From Silvanigrellales bacterium (GTDB lineage: Bacteria; Bdellovibrionota_B; Oligoflexia; Silvanigrellales; Silvanigrellaceae): DNA of 55,814 nt. Position numbers and translations under genes: made by a program. The stretch lies in contig JADCJN010000014.1 in the NCBI GenBank assembly GCA_020247005.1, positions 1-55,814 on the forward strand, read 5' to 3'. This document shows, one piece after another, positions 41,848 through 50,591 of this stretch. A model generated the notes under the pieces. It ran no database searches, had not been told where the DNA came from, and saw nothing but the letters and a program-made list of their open reading frames with translations. Each line of letters opens with the position of its first letter. Positions within the stretch are counted from its first letter, which is position 1.

Positions 41848-43476
41848 ATGCCGCATTTTCGCTCTCTCTCTTTGCTCTTGCGCGCCTTTAAACAGCGCTG
41901 CTTGCCTTCCCGCAGGTTGGCAAGCGTTCTTTTGTCGTTGTCGGGGTTTTCTTGCATTCAGAGCGTCGAAGGCAAAAAGCTGTCGACGCTGAAGGTTGTG
42001 GGCGCACCGGGCAACGTCGTCTCGGTGTTCAGTGTTCCAGCAGCCGTGAAAGAGGGAGATGTTCGACGGTATGTGCCCGTGGCACAGGCCCGAACGGGCG
42101 AGGAAATCTACCTTGCTCCGGGCAACTACTTCGCCGCAAATGACTGCTCGGGGTTTGCGTTCACCCAACGTTCCGAAGGCTCGACGTTGGCCCTGTCGAC
42201 GCTGCGCCTTGTTCCTCACCGGGAAGCACTCACCGAAGATGCTTTCAAAGTGGAAGGAGAGCGGCACGTCGTTCACACGACGTGTGAAGACCCCATCGAG
42301 GGCATTTCTCATTCTTGGGACGACAAACTTGAAATTCCGCTCCTGCCAGGGAAACACCGGCTGAACCTCGCAGGAACTCCGCTCCAAGCTGAATTTGGTT
42401 TGGAAGCGTCGGAAAAGGTGATCGACCTCTTTCCCCTCACCGTCTTTCTCGACGGGGATGCGGGCGACAATCGATATTTCGTTTTGCAGGAAGACCAAGC
42501 AGTGCGTTCCGATGCCTCTATCATCTCGGTGCCCGTCGGAGGCACGATTTGGGTGACGCCCGGAGTTTACGCGCTGGAAATAAACGGCACGCGTCGGCGT
42601 GCAGCAGTGGAAAAGGGCATGCGTACCCGCGTCCCTCTTGGAGTTTTGCGCATTGAAAGCCCCGAAAAATTTCCTGCCGATTTGCGGGCTCGGCTGGGTG
42701 GGCAACCGGTCTTTGCGTACATTAATGGCGGCGTGCTGCTGAACCTCAATAAAGACTACGTCCTTTTTCCGGGCGATTACGCTGTGAGCGTCGAAGGTTC
42801 CGAACTGCAAGACGTTTTTCTGGTCAAAACGGGCGAGAAGACGGTTGTGAAAACCCAAGGTGCGCAAATTGATGGCCCCGCTTGTCCTGCGAATCCGGAA
42901 GCCAAACCGTGCCGCACGGTGCCGAAAATCACTCTTCACAAAGAGCAGCGTCCATACTCACTCATGAATGTGACGCCAGGAATGCCGTTCCTCGTTCTGG
43001 AAGGCAAATACGAATACGGCGTGGAGGGCATGCGGGGGTTGCTGCGCCTGCTCGCCACATCCCCGGGCTCGGTGGCGCAAGAAAAACTCGCCAGACTCCG
43101 TTTTAAATGGGATGTGCGCCAAGCGTCGAGCCGCACCCGCACCGACCTCGTGCGTTTGGAATCGCGGGGTGCCGAAAATTTTGGCCGTTCGCTCGATCTT
43201 CTGTTCAATAAGCCCGATGAGGTTTACGTTCCCGCAGGAGTTTATTTCCTGACCTACTTCGTTGGCGACCCCCAGCAGGAACGAACCAAGACACGCGTTG
43301 AATTCACAGTGGCGCAGGGTCAAACGCGGGAAGTTGTCGTGCCCATTTTTACCGACAAATTGCCTGCCAAACCCGATGAAAAAACAGTGCGTGGCGGAGG
43401 CGACGACGATCGCTCGGGCACACCTGCAGAGGGCGTGGACGCCTTGCCAAGCAGCCTTGTGCCCCTTCGCAAATAA
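41848..43476 (+). CDS. Large lipoprotein of unknown function
   Basis: The 542-residue product starts at ATG 41848, 15 bases after the previous stop, and has a basic N-region, a hydrophobic stretch and lipobox SGFSC (Cys36) followed by IQS. The mature part is built of repeated beta-sandwich-like segments; phrases such as LAPGNYFAAND, VTPGVYALEING, LFPGDYAVSVEG and VPAGVYFLTYFV recur at intervals of about 80-120 residues and look like repeated domains of one type. The C-terminus is acidic and Gly-rich. No family is recognised. It is the last gene of the cheA operon and is convergent with argF. Confidence 0.6.
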   Translation: MPHFRSLSLLLRAFKQRCLPSRRLASVLLSLSGFSCIQSVEGKKLSTLKVVGAPGNVVSVFSVPAAVKEGDVRRYVPVAQARTGEEIYLAPGNYFAANDCSGFAFTQRSEGSTLALSTLRLVPHREALTEDAFKVEGERHVVHTTCEDPIEGISHSWDDKLEIPLLPGKHRLNLAGTPLQAEFGLEASEKVIDLFPLTVFLDGDAGDNRYFVLQEDQAVRSDASIISVPVGGTIWVTPGVYALEINGTRRRAAVEKGMRTRVPLGVLRIESPEKFPADLRARLGGQPVFAYINGGVLLNLNKDYVLFPGDYAVSVEGSELQDVFLVKTGEKTVVKTQGAQIDGPACPANPEAKPCRTVPKITLHKEQRPYSLMNVTPGMPFLVLEGKYEYGVEGMRGLLRLLATSPGSVAQEKLARLRFKWDVRQASSRTRTDLVRLESRGAENFGRSLDLLFNKPDEVYVPAGVYFLTYFVGDPQQERTKTRVEFTVAQGQTREVVVPIFTDKLPAKPDEKTVRGGGDDDRSGTPAEGVDALPSSLVPLRK

Positions 43477-43497
43477 GTGCGAGAACGAGAAACGCTG

Positions 43498-44511
43498 TTA
43501 CCGCAAGGTCGCAAGCATCAGCGCTTTTATGGTGTGAAGCCTGTTTTCTGCCTGCTCAAACACCCTTGATGCCGCGGACTCGAACACGTCTTCGGTGACG
43601 TCAAAGCCTTTGTGAGCAGGAAGGCAATGCAGGAAAATAGTGTCCTGCCGTCCCGTGGCAGTCATCAGGTGCGACGTCACTTGGTACGGGCGCAGGTCCT
43701 CCACCTTGGCCCGGGCATGTGGTTTTTGTTCCTCTCCCATGGAAACCCACACGTCGGTGTAAAGTGCGCAAGCCCCTCTCACGGCCTGGAAAGGGTCTGT
43801 GGCCAAGCTGACACGTCCGCCCGAGCGGCTCGCGAAGTCCATGGCTTTGCCTAGGAGGTCGGCACGGGGAGCGTAGTCTTCTGGCGCGGCCATTACGAAG
43901 TCAATTCCTGCCATTGCGCAGGCGAGCATGAGAGAGGCGCACGTGTTGTTTCCTGCGTCACCTAAGTAAACAACCCTGCGTCCCGCCAGATCGCCGAATT
44001 CTTCCTGCAGAGTGAGGATGTCAGCAAGCGCTTGGGTGGGGTGATGCTCGTCGGTCAGGCCATTCCACACGGGGACGGTGGCGTGCCTCGCGAGGGCTTC
44101 CACGGTGGCGTGTTCGAACCCTCGGAACTCGATGCCATCGAAGAATCGCGACAGAACGCGGGCGGTGTCGGCGATGTCTTCCTTCGCGCCCAGATGGATG
44201 TCGCCCTTGCCAAAGGTTTCCGCAAACGCACCTTCGTCTTGAGCTGCAACAAGAAACGAGCAGCGTGTGCGTGTGCTCGCCTTCTCAAAAATAAGCGCCA
44301 GACTTTTTCCGTCGAGACGCCGCGGCCTCAAAGCTGCCCCCCTTTTCCAAGCGCGCTTTTCGAGTTTCAAGGCGCGGGCAAGGCTGACCAGAAGGAACAT
44401 CTCTTCTTGCGTCAGCTCGAGGAGTGTCAACAGGCTTCGGCCTTTCAGTGTGTGGGCCGAAGCCAAGAGTGCGTTCAGACCGCTGTCTTGGGGAAGGTTC
44501 ATGTCCGTCAT
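43498..44511 (-). CDS. argF: Ornithine carbamoyltransferase
   Basis: The 337-residue product makes citrulline from ornithine and carbamoyl phosphate. The carbamoyl-phosphate loop FEKASTRTR, HHPTQALAD, the ornithine motif DVWVSMGEE and FLHCLPAHKG are all present, which separates it from aspartate carbamoyltransferase. Length is normal. The start ATG 44511 follows AAGGAG at seven bases and overlaps the carB stop as ATGA. Together with carA-carB upstream this makes an operon that produces carbamoyl phosphate and uses it for arginine. No other arg gene is in the window. Confidence 0.92.
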   Translation of the reverse strand: MTDMNLPQDSGLNALLASAHTLKGRSLLTLLELTQEEMFLLVSLARALKLEKRAWKRGAALRPRRLDGKSLALIFEKASTRTRCSFLVAAQDEGAFAETFGKGDIHLGAKEDIADTARVLSRFFDGIEFRGFEHATVEALARHATVPVWNGLTDEHHPTQALADILTLQEEFGDLAGRRVVYLGDAGNNTCASLMLACAMAGIDFVMAAPEDYAPRADLLGKAMDFASRSGGRVSLATDPFQAVRGACALYTDVWVSMGEEQKPHARAKVEDLRPYQVTSHLMTATGRQDTIFLHCLPAHKGFDVTEDVFESAASRVFEQAENRLHTIKALMLATLR

Positions 44512-47500
44512 GCCCAGGCTCCTTTGGCTGTGGGAACACCGCCCCGTGAGAGAGGGTGCATCGTCCAATTCGCTTCGGTTTGTCCATCACGCAGCGCTGC
44601 AAAAAGACCGCTTGCAGCGAGGCTCGAATTTGTGAAGGGGATGCGCTTGCGCAATGCCGTGCGCAAAAGGCGGTGGGCCAGCGTCCGCGAGGCGAGAGAG
44701 GGTGTTCCTACAAGGGTGGGTGCGAGCACGAAAGCGCCGACGTTGTCTTCGAGAGCAAGAATGAGCTCGGCATCCTCCCATACCTGAACCGAACACTCTT
44801 GTGGTTTGGGCAAAAGAGAGAGGTGAGACAGAGCGCTGTGTGTGGCAGCATCCACTTGAAACGTGAGGCCATGGCTGTGGCCAAGAGAGAAAAGATCGCG
44901 CAGGGTGTCAGCCATTTGCGCACACGCCTCGGGGCTTGCGACGAAAAAGAGGGTTCGCACTTTCGAAGCACTTTGTCCTTGGCCTGCATAAGCCTTCGCC
45001 ATCGCTTCTTCGAAGGTCGAACCCAGGCTCATGGTCTCGCCAATGCTCTGCATTTGTGGGCCGAGAACGGGCAAGACTCCCGGAAACTTGTGAAATGGAA
45101 ACACGGGTGTTTTCACGCAGAAATTGGCAGCGGGGCTCAGCTTCAGCGCCCCTTGCGCGCGCAGTGTGGCGAGCGTCGTGCCCATGGCGAGCCGGGCTGC
45201 CAGGCTCGCCAAGGGGAGTCCCATGGCTTTCGACACGAAAGGAACGGAGCGCGAACTTCTTGGATTCACCTCGATGACGGTCACCAGGTCGGCGCGGGAA
45301 CCGTCTGCACGAGTGCGCGTCTGCACCGCAAACTGAACGTTCATGAGGCCCACAACGCCCAGGCGCAGAGCCACCTGGTTTGTGATCTCAAGCATCCTCT
45401 GTTGCGCTGAAGAATCCAGGTGCCTGGGGGGAATGAGACTCGTGCTGTCGCCAGAATGGATGCCCGCCTCCTCCAAATGTTCCATGAGGGCAGGAACGAA
45501 AGTTTCCTTGCCGTCGCAGAGGCAGTCCACGTCGTATTCACGCGCATTTTCAAGGTAACAGTCAAGCAGCACGTTCCCTTCGGGAAACGCGGCGAGTGCC
45601 CTGGCCAGCGCACCGCGGAGTGCGTCTGCGTTTCGCACAATTTCCATGGCCTGCCCGCCCAACACGAAGGAGGGCCTCACGAGCAGCGGAAAGCCCAGTG
45701 CGATGCCCTTCTCAAAACCTTCCGCCACTGACGTGCATGTGTTCCATGCAGGTACCGGTACGCCGAGTTCATCCATCAAGACGCCGAATTGCAGGCGGTC
45801 CTCCGCAAGACGAATGCTTTCGAGAGGTGTGCCCAGTATGCGGTGACCCGCAGCCTTCACGGCCTCAGCAAGTTTTAATGGGCTTTGGCCCCCGAACTGA
45901 AGAAACACGCCGTGAGGGTCTTCCGCCGCAAGAACATCGAGCAGGCCTTCTTCCGTCAAGGGCTCCATGTAAAGCTTGTCGGGTGTGAGGAAATCCGTGC
46001 TCACGGTTTCTGGATTGCTGTTCACCATCACGGCCTCGTACCCTTCCGCCCGGGCAGCTCGCACGGCGTGAACGCATGAGGTGTCGAACTCGACACCTTG
46101 GCCAATGCGGTTTGGCCCACTTCCTGGAATGACAATGCGTTTTTTGTTCGTCTTAGAAACGGGATTTTCGTCGCGAGTTTCGAAGGTTTTGTAAAAGAAC
46201 GGCGTGCGCGCTTCGAACTCACCAGCGCAGGTGTCTACCATGCGGAAGGTGGGCTTGGTTCCGAAGCTTTGTGTTTCAAGCCGCGTCTGCAGGGCCTCCA
46301 AGGGAAGTCCCGAGAGAGTTGAAAGACGCCTCAAAGAAAATCCGTCCTGGCGAGCGCGCGCAAAGAGCGCGCCCGGCTCGTCGTGGTCGTTCCAATTTTG
46401 AACGCTGACTTCAAGCGCATGAAGCTCTTCAAGCTGCTGAAGGAAGAAAAAAGGAATGCGTGTGAGCGCGTGGATCCGTTCCAAGGAAAAGCCCTGACGC
46501 AGGGCTGTTTTTATAGCAGGAAAAAGGGTGGGGGTGGGGTTCGCAAGTGCGTGTTCGAGGATTTCCAACGAGACTTCCGCACCCGGGCGTCCGTGCTTCG
46601 CCAGAAATGTGGCGTAATCGGGCCAGCCGTCGAAGCCTCGTTCAAGCGATTGCCAAGCTTTTTCAAACGCGTCTCGAAAGGAGCGTCCAAAAGAAAGCGC
46701 TTCGCCCACGCTTTTCATCTGGATGCCGAGTTCTGACGATGCGCCTTCAAATTTATGCGTGTCCCAGAGCGGGATCTTTACGGCCACGTAGTCGATGGCA
46801 GGTTCGAAATAGGCCGAGGTCACGCGCGTTATTTCATTGCGAAGGTCCATGAGGCTTCGGCCTACGGCAAGGCGAGCGGCAATGCGGGCGATAGGGTACC
46901 CCGTGGCTTTGGAAACCAGGGCGCTGCTGCGCGAAACGCGAGGATTCATTTCCACCACCACCACCCGACCGGTTTCGGGGTGAATGGCGAATTGAATGTT
47001 CGCGCCTCCAATTTTCAAGCCGACAGCGTCGAAAATGGCGCGTGCATCGTCACGCAGGCGTTGATACTCCACATCGGTGAGTGTCATACACGGAGAAACC
47101 GTGATGGAGTCGCCCGTGTGCACACCCATGGGGTTCACGTTCTCAACCCCACAGACGACAAGGAAACAGCCCTGGGAGTCGCGCATCACTTCGAGCTCGA
47201 ATTCCTTCCAGCCCTGAATGCTTTCTTCTAAGCACAGTTCCGCAATGGGCGAAACGCGAAAGCCTTCTTCCAGAATGGCGACGAGTTCCGTTTCTCCGCG
47301 CGCCACGCCTCCACCGGCTCCTCCGAGCGTGAAGGAAGCGCGCACAATGACGGGGTACGAGAGGGCCCGCGCGAGGGCCAGTCCTTCTTCTACCGTTTTC
47401 ACAAAACCGCCGCGCACGGTTTCGAGTCCGAGCTGCTTCAAGACGCCTTGGAAGCGTTGGCGGTCTTCAGTGATGTCGACCGTGTCGGGAGTGAGCCCAA

Positions 47501-47861
47501 GTGTTCGAATGCCCAGGGCATCCCAAAAACCCTCACGGGCAAGCGCCATGTAAAGATTCAAGGCGACCTGGCCACCGAACGTCGGCGCAACGCCCCACAC
47601 ACCTTCTTCGCGAGCGACGCGCGCAAGTGTTTCCTTTGTGAGGGGCTCCATGTAAACAGTGTGTGCGGTTTCTGCATCGGTGAGAATCGAGGCGGGGTTG
47701 TTGTTCAAGAGCACGACTTCGTACCCTTCGTCACGCAGGGCGAGGCAGGCTTGCGTGCCCGAGTAGTCGAACTCGCAGGCCTGGCCAATTTGTATGGGGC
47801 CCGAGCCGATGACAAGAACCTTGCGTAAGGCGCTCAGAGGGACTGGAGTGTTGAGCTTCAA
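44508..47861 (-). CDS. carB: Carbamoyl phosphate synthase, large subunit
   Basis: The 1117-residue product has the expected duplicated structure. The N-terminal synthetase half starts LVIGSGPIQIGQACEFDYSG and has SFTLGGAGGG, the second half starts VIPGSGPNRIGQGVEFDTSC, and the allosteric domain ends the chain. Each half carries an ATP-grasp fold, and FEVVEMNPRVSRSSALVSKA- and VIEVNPRSSRSVPFVSK-type loops are present. It makes carbamoyl phosphate from bicarbonate, ATP and ammonia delivered by CarA. The start is TTG 47861, seven bases after AAAGGG, overlapping the carA stop as TTGA. The chain is about 40 residues longer than the E. coli enzyme. Confidence 0.93.
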   Translation of the reverse strand: MKLNTPVPLSALRKVLVIGSGPIQIGQACEFDYSGTQACLALRDEGYEVVLLNNNPASILTDAETAHTVYMEPLTKETLARVAREEGVWGVAPTFGGQVALNLYMALAREGFWDALGIRTLGLTPDTVDITEDRQRFQGVLKQLGLETVRGGFVKTVEEGLALARALSYPVIVRASFTLGGAGGGVARGETELVAILEEGFRVSPIAELCLEESIQGWKEFELEVMRDSQGCFLVVCGVENVNPMGVHTGDSITVSPCMTLTDVEYQRLRDDARAIFDAVGLKIGGANIQFAIHPETGRVVVVEMNPRVSRSSALVSKATGYPIARIAARLAVGRSLMDLRNEITRVTSAYFEPAIDYVAVKIPLWDTHKFEGASSELGIQMKSVGEALSFGRSFRDAFEKAWQSLERGFDGWPDYATFLAKHGRPGAEVSLEILEHALANPTPTLFPAIKTALRQGFSLERIHALTRIPFFFLQQLEELHALEVSVQNWNDHDEPGALFARARQDGFSLRRLSTLSGLPLEALQTRLETQSFGTKPTFRMVDTCAGEFEARTPFFYKTFETRDENPVSKTNKKRIVIPGSGPNRIGQGVEFDTSCVHAVRAARAEGYEAVMVNSNPETVSTDFLTPDKLYMEPLTEEGLLDVLAAEDPHGVFLQFGGQSPLKLAEAVKAAGHRILGTPLESIRLAEDRLQFGVLMDELGVPVPAWNTCTSVAEGFEKGIALGFPLLVRPSFVLGGQAMEIVRNADALRGALARALAAFPEGNVLLDCYLENAREYDVDCLCDGKETFVPALMEHLEEAGIHSGDSTSLIPPRHLDSSAQQRMLEITNQVALRLGVVGLMNVQFAVQTRTRADGSRADLVTVIEVNPRSSRSVPFVSKAMGLPLASLAARLAMGTTLATLRAQGALKLSPAANFCVKTPVFPFHKFPGVLPVLGPQMQSIGETMSLGSTFEEAMAKAYAGQGQSASKVRTLFFVASPEACAQMADTLRDLFSLGHSHGLTFQVDAATHSALSHLSLLPKPQECSVQVWEDAELILALEDNVGAFVLAPTLVGTPSLASRTLAHRLLRTALRKRIPFTNSSLAASGLFAALRDGQTEANWTMHPLSRGGVPTAKGAWA

Positions 47862-49090
47862 GAGCGTGCCCTTTCGTTCACAAGTGCGGCGAAACGAGGG
47901 AACAAACCCCACGCGTCGTGTGGACCCGGGTTGCACTCCGGATGGAATTGTACCGAGAACACAGGATGGGCCGTGTGGCGAAGCCCAGCCACCGTCCCGT
48001 CGTTCAAGTGGACGTGCGTCACTTCCAATTGGGGGATGTCTCCCACTTCAGCAACATAGTTGTGATTCTGTGAGGTGATGTAGCCCAGGTGTCCCGCCGT
48101 CACTTCGCGCACCGGATGATTGACGGCGTGGTGCCCAAACTTCAATTTGCGAATGCGAGCCCCGTAGCGGAGCGCCAGAACTTGATGTCCCATGCAGATT
48201 CCAAAGGTCGGCAAGCGCGGTGTGAGCGCTTCAAGCACTCCGGCGAGTGGTGTTTGTGCAATGACATCGCGCGGGTCTCCGGGGCCGTTGGAAAGAAAAA
48301 GACCATCCGGACGGATGGCCTCGATATCACTTTCTCGTGCAAACGGAGAAAAGAAATGGGGCTCGAGCCCTTCCGCCACGAGCCGCTGTGCGATGCCTTT
48401 CTTGATGCCAAAATCGATGACGGCCACACGCCGCGCGCCGTGGCTCCACCCTTTTGCGACGGCTGCGTGTGCCGCCATGCGGCGCAAGCATTCGCCGTCC
48501 ATAGAAAGAAACGGCCCCGTGTATCGTTCCTGCGACGCGTGAAGCACCGCGGGCAAGGGTTTCTGGCGGAAGCGCTCCAATCGTTCCTTGAGTTCCAGAA
48601 TGTGCGATCCACGTGAGGAAATGGGCGAAGCTCCGAAGGCTCGCGTTGCGCTCGACGACGCCGACGGGCTCACGGAAAGAATGGCGCGGAGGCACCCTTT
48701 TTCCCGCAAATGCAAGGTCAGGGCACGCGTGTCGAGGCCCGATACAGCGCACTTGCCTTCCTTTTCAAGGTAACGGGCCAGAGGCACGGCGGCGCGGTGG
48801 TTGTCGGGGCGAGCTGTGAATTCTTTGCACACGAAACCTTCGGCGAACATCCTCGAAGACTCGGCATCGACCTGTGTGATGCCGGTGTTGCCAATGTGGC
48901 TCGTGGTGAAAACAACAATTTGACCGGCGTAAGAAGGGTCGGTGAGCACTTCTTCATAGCCGGTGTGCGCCGTATTGAACACGAGTTCGCCGCAGGCGGT
49001 GCTGGGTTCGCCCCAACCTTGACCTCGAAATACGTTGCCGTCTTCGAGCAGAAGAATGGCTTCATGTGGAGCGTAGCCCGCATAACCCAT
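47858..49090 (-). CDS. carA: Carbamoyl phosphate synthase, small (glutaminase) subunit
   Basis: The 410-residue product supplies ammonia from glutamine. The N-terminal CPSase domain (FNTAHTGYEEVLTDPSYAGQ) is followed by a class I glutamine amidotransferase with nucleophile Cys in TFGICMGHQVL and the His-Glu of FHPECNPGPHD. Length is slightly above the usual 380. ATG follows AAGGAG at ten bases. It is the first gene of carA-carB-argF. The promoter candidate lies at 49139-49167 on the minus strand. Confidence 0.92.
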   Translation of the reverse strand: MGYAGYAPHEAILLLEDGNVFRGQGWGEPSTACGELVFNTAHTGYEEVLTDPSYAGQIVVFTTSHIGNTGITQVDAESSRMFAEGFVCKEFTARPDNHRAAVPLARYLEKEGKCAVSGLDTRALTLHLREKGCLRAILSVSPSASSSATRAFGASPISSRGSHILELKERLERFRQKPLPAVLHASQERYTGPFLSMDGECLRRMAAHAAVAKGWSHGARRVAVIDFGIKKGIAQRLVAEGLEPHFFSPFARESDIEAIRPDGLFLSNGPGDPRDVIAQTPLAGVLEALTPRLPTFGICMGHQVLALRYGARIRKLKFGHHAVNHPVREVTAGHLGYITSQNHNYVAEVGDIPQLEVTHVHLNDGTVAGLRHTAHPVFSVQFHPECNPGPHDAWGLFPRFAALVNERARS

Positions 49091-49138
49091 ATTCGGTGGG
49101 CTCCTTTTGAAAGGGAAGGGGGGACGTAAATTGGCGGG

Positions 49139-49167
49139 AGCCTAGCGACCACGAAAATCTGTGTCAA
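49139..49167 (-). promoter_or_regulatory. Sigma-70-like promoter for carA-carB-argF
   Basis: On the minus strand a perfect TTGACA -35 hexamer (49167-49162) is followed, after 17 bases, by TAGGCT (49144-49139), which keeps the first two and the last base of the -10 consensus. Transcription would start near 49132, giving a leader of about 40 bases. An AT-rich segment with TGAA and ATTC half-sites lies upstream (49179-49193). Confidence 0.45.
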
Positions 49168-49340
49168 TGAACTTCGAGTGAAATAAATTATTCTTGAATG
49201 CGGTTTCCTGAAATTTTTGCTTGTGTTTGCGTAACAAATCAAATGTTTCATTCTGTATTGACTTGTTTCTGTCCTGTGTGATTTTCGTCGCACAAAATAA
49301 CGCGAACGTCACGGTCCTAAAACCAATTTCTGGAGATGTC

Positions 49341-50591
49341 ATGTTGACACCTGCGACCATCGACACTGGTGATACGAGTTGGATGCTCATCTCAACGGCC
49401 CTTGTTCTTCTCATGACTCCAGGTGTCGCGTTTTTTTACGCGGGGATGGTCCGGGCCAAGAACGCAGTTTCGACGATCTTCCAAAACGTCATTGCTGTGG
49501 GCGTTGTGGGCGTGCTGTGGGTGGTGGTGGGTTATTCCCTCGCCTTCTCGGGCGACCTGGGCGGCGTCATTGGGAATTTCGACAAGGCCTTCTTTCAAGG
49601 CGTTGGACAAGTGCCCGAGCCGGCGCTGGCTGCCACCATTCCAGAAGTGCTGTTCGCTCTCTTTCAGGGAATGTTCGCTGTCATTACTCCCGCACTTATC
49701 ACAGGCGCCTTTGCGGAACGCATGCGTTTTTTCCCATGGATCGCCATCATGGGCCTCTGGAGCCTCGTGGTGTACGCTCCCGTCGCACACTGGGTGTGGG
49801 CGCCTGGCGGTTTCATTCGCGCTTGGGGCGCCCTCGACTTTGCCGGAGGCATGGTTGTTCACATGACCGCAGGCTTCTCGGCCCTCGTGTTTGCACTGAT
49901 GGAACGCCACTCGACGGGAACCCAGGCCCTTGGCCGCCCTTACGACCTCGGGCTCGTGGCGCTGGGGACGGCGCTTCTCTTCTTTGGGTGGTTTGGATTC
50001 AATGCCGGATCCGCCCTGGGCGCCAATGGCCTTGCCGCCCAAGCGGCGGCCACCACTTTTGCAGCAGGCGCCGGCGCTCTTGTGTCGTGGACCCTTGCCG
50101 ACTCCTTCTTGCTCGGACGGCCCACCATCATGGGAGCCTGTGTGGGTCTTGTGGCGGGCCTTGTGGCCATAACGCCGGCTGCGGGTTTCGTGAGTGTGGG
50201 CGTGGCCCTCTTCATTGGCGTCATCACGGGTTTCGTGTGCAACATCGTCATCGCATTCTTGAAAAAGAAGACGCGCCTTGCCGACACACTCGACGTTTTT
50301 GGATGCCATGGGGTCGCGGGAACCTTGGGCACCTTATTTACGGCCCTTTTTGCCAGCAGCGCAATCAATTCTGCGGCGGTCGATGGCCTTGCCTCAGGAA
50401 ACACAGCGCTCTTGCTTCCGCATCTTGGCGCCACGGCCATTGTGGCTGCCTACAGCATGGGTGCCACCTGGTTTATAGTGAAGTTCGTGCGCCTGTTCAC
50501 ACCCGTGACCATTGACGAACACACGGCGCTGCTCGGTATCGACCGTGTGCACCATGGAGAGCAGGTGTCGAGCGTGCTCGACTCAAGGTGA
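49341..50591 (+). CDS. amt: Ammonium transporter, Amt family
   Basis: The 416-residue product is an 11-helix Amt channel. The pore twin histidines are in GGMVVHMTAGFSAL and DVFGCHGVAGTLG, and GVAFFYAGMVRAKN, APVAHWVWAPGG and FGWFGFNAGS are typical family stretches. It lacks a cleaved signal, as expected for Amt. ATG 49341 follows GGAG at five bases; earlier in-frame codons have no coding character. A weak promoter (TTGACT at 49258-49263) may serve it. No glnB/glnK gene follows, which is unusual since amt is often paired with glnK. Its last 95 bases overlap the convergent TauE/SafE gene. Confidence 0.92.
   Translation: MLTPATIDTGDTSWMLISTALVLLMTPGVAFFYAGMVRAKNAVSTIFQNVIAVGVVGVLWVVVGYSLAFSGDLGGVIGNFDKAFFQGVGQVPEPALAATIPEVLFALFQGMFAVITPALITGAFAERMRFFPWIAIMGLWSLVVYAPVAHWVWAPGGFIRAWGALDFAGGMVVHMTAGFSALVFALMERHSTGTQALGRPYDLGLVALGTALLFFGWFGFNAGSALGANGLAAQAAATTFAAGAGALVSWTLADSFLLGRPTIMGACVGLVAGLVAITPAAGFVSVGVALFIGVITGFVCNIVIAFLKKKTRLADTLDVFGCHGVAGTLGTLFTALFASSAINSAAVDGLASGNTALLLPHLGATAIVAAYSMGATWFIVKFVRLFTPVTIDEHTALLGIDRVHHGEQVSSVLDSR

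Noticed and set aside
49179..49193. ArgR-box-like sequence upstream of carA
   Set aside because: TGAA and ATTC half-sites are present, but their spacing is two bases longer than the known ARG box, and AT-rich sequence makes chance matches likely.
49200..49340. Sigma-54 promoter for the ammonium transporter
   Set aside because: No GG and GC pair with the required ten-base spacing was found; only a weak sigma-70-like -35 is present.
49379..50515. Second plus-strand frame inside the ammonium transporter gene
   Set aside because: The amt frame has all family motifs and 11 helices; the alternative product is a Cys/Arg/His-rich shadow.
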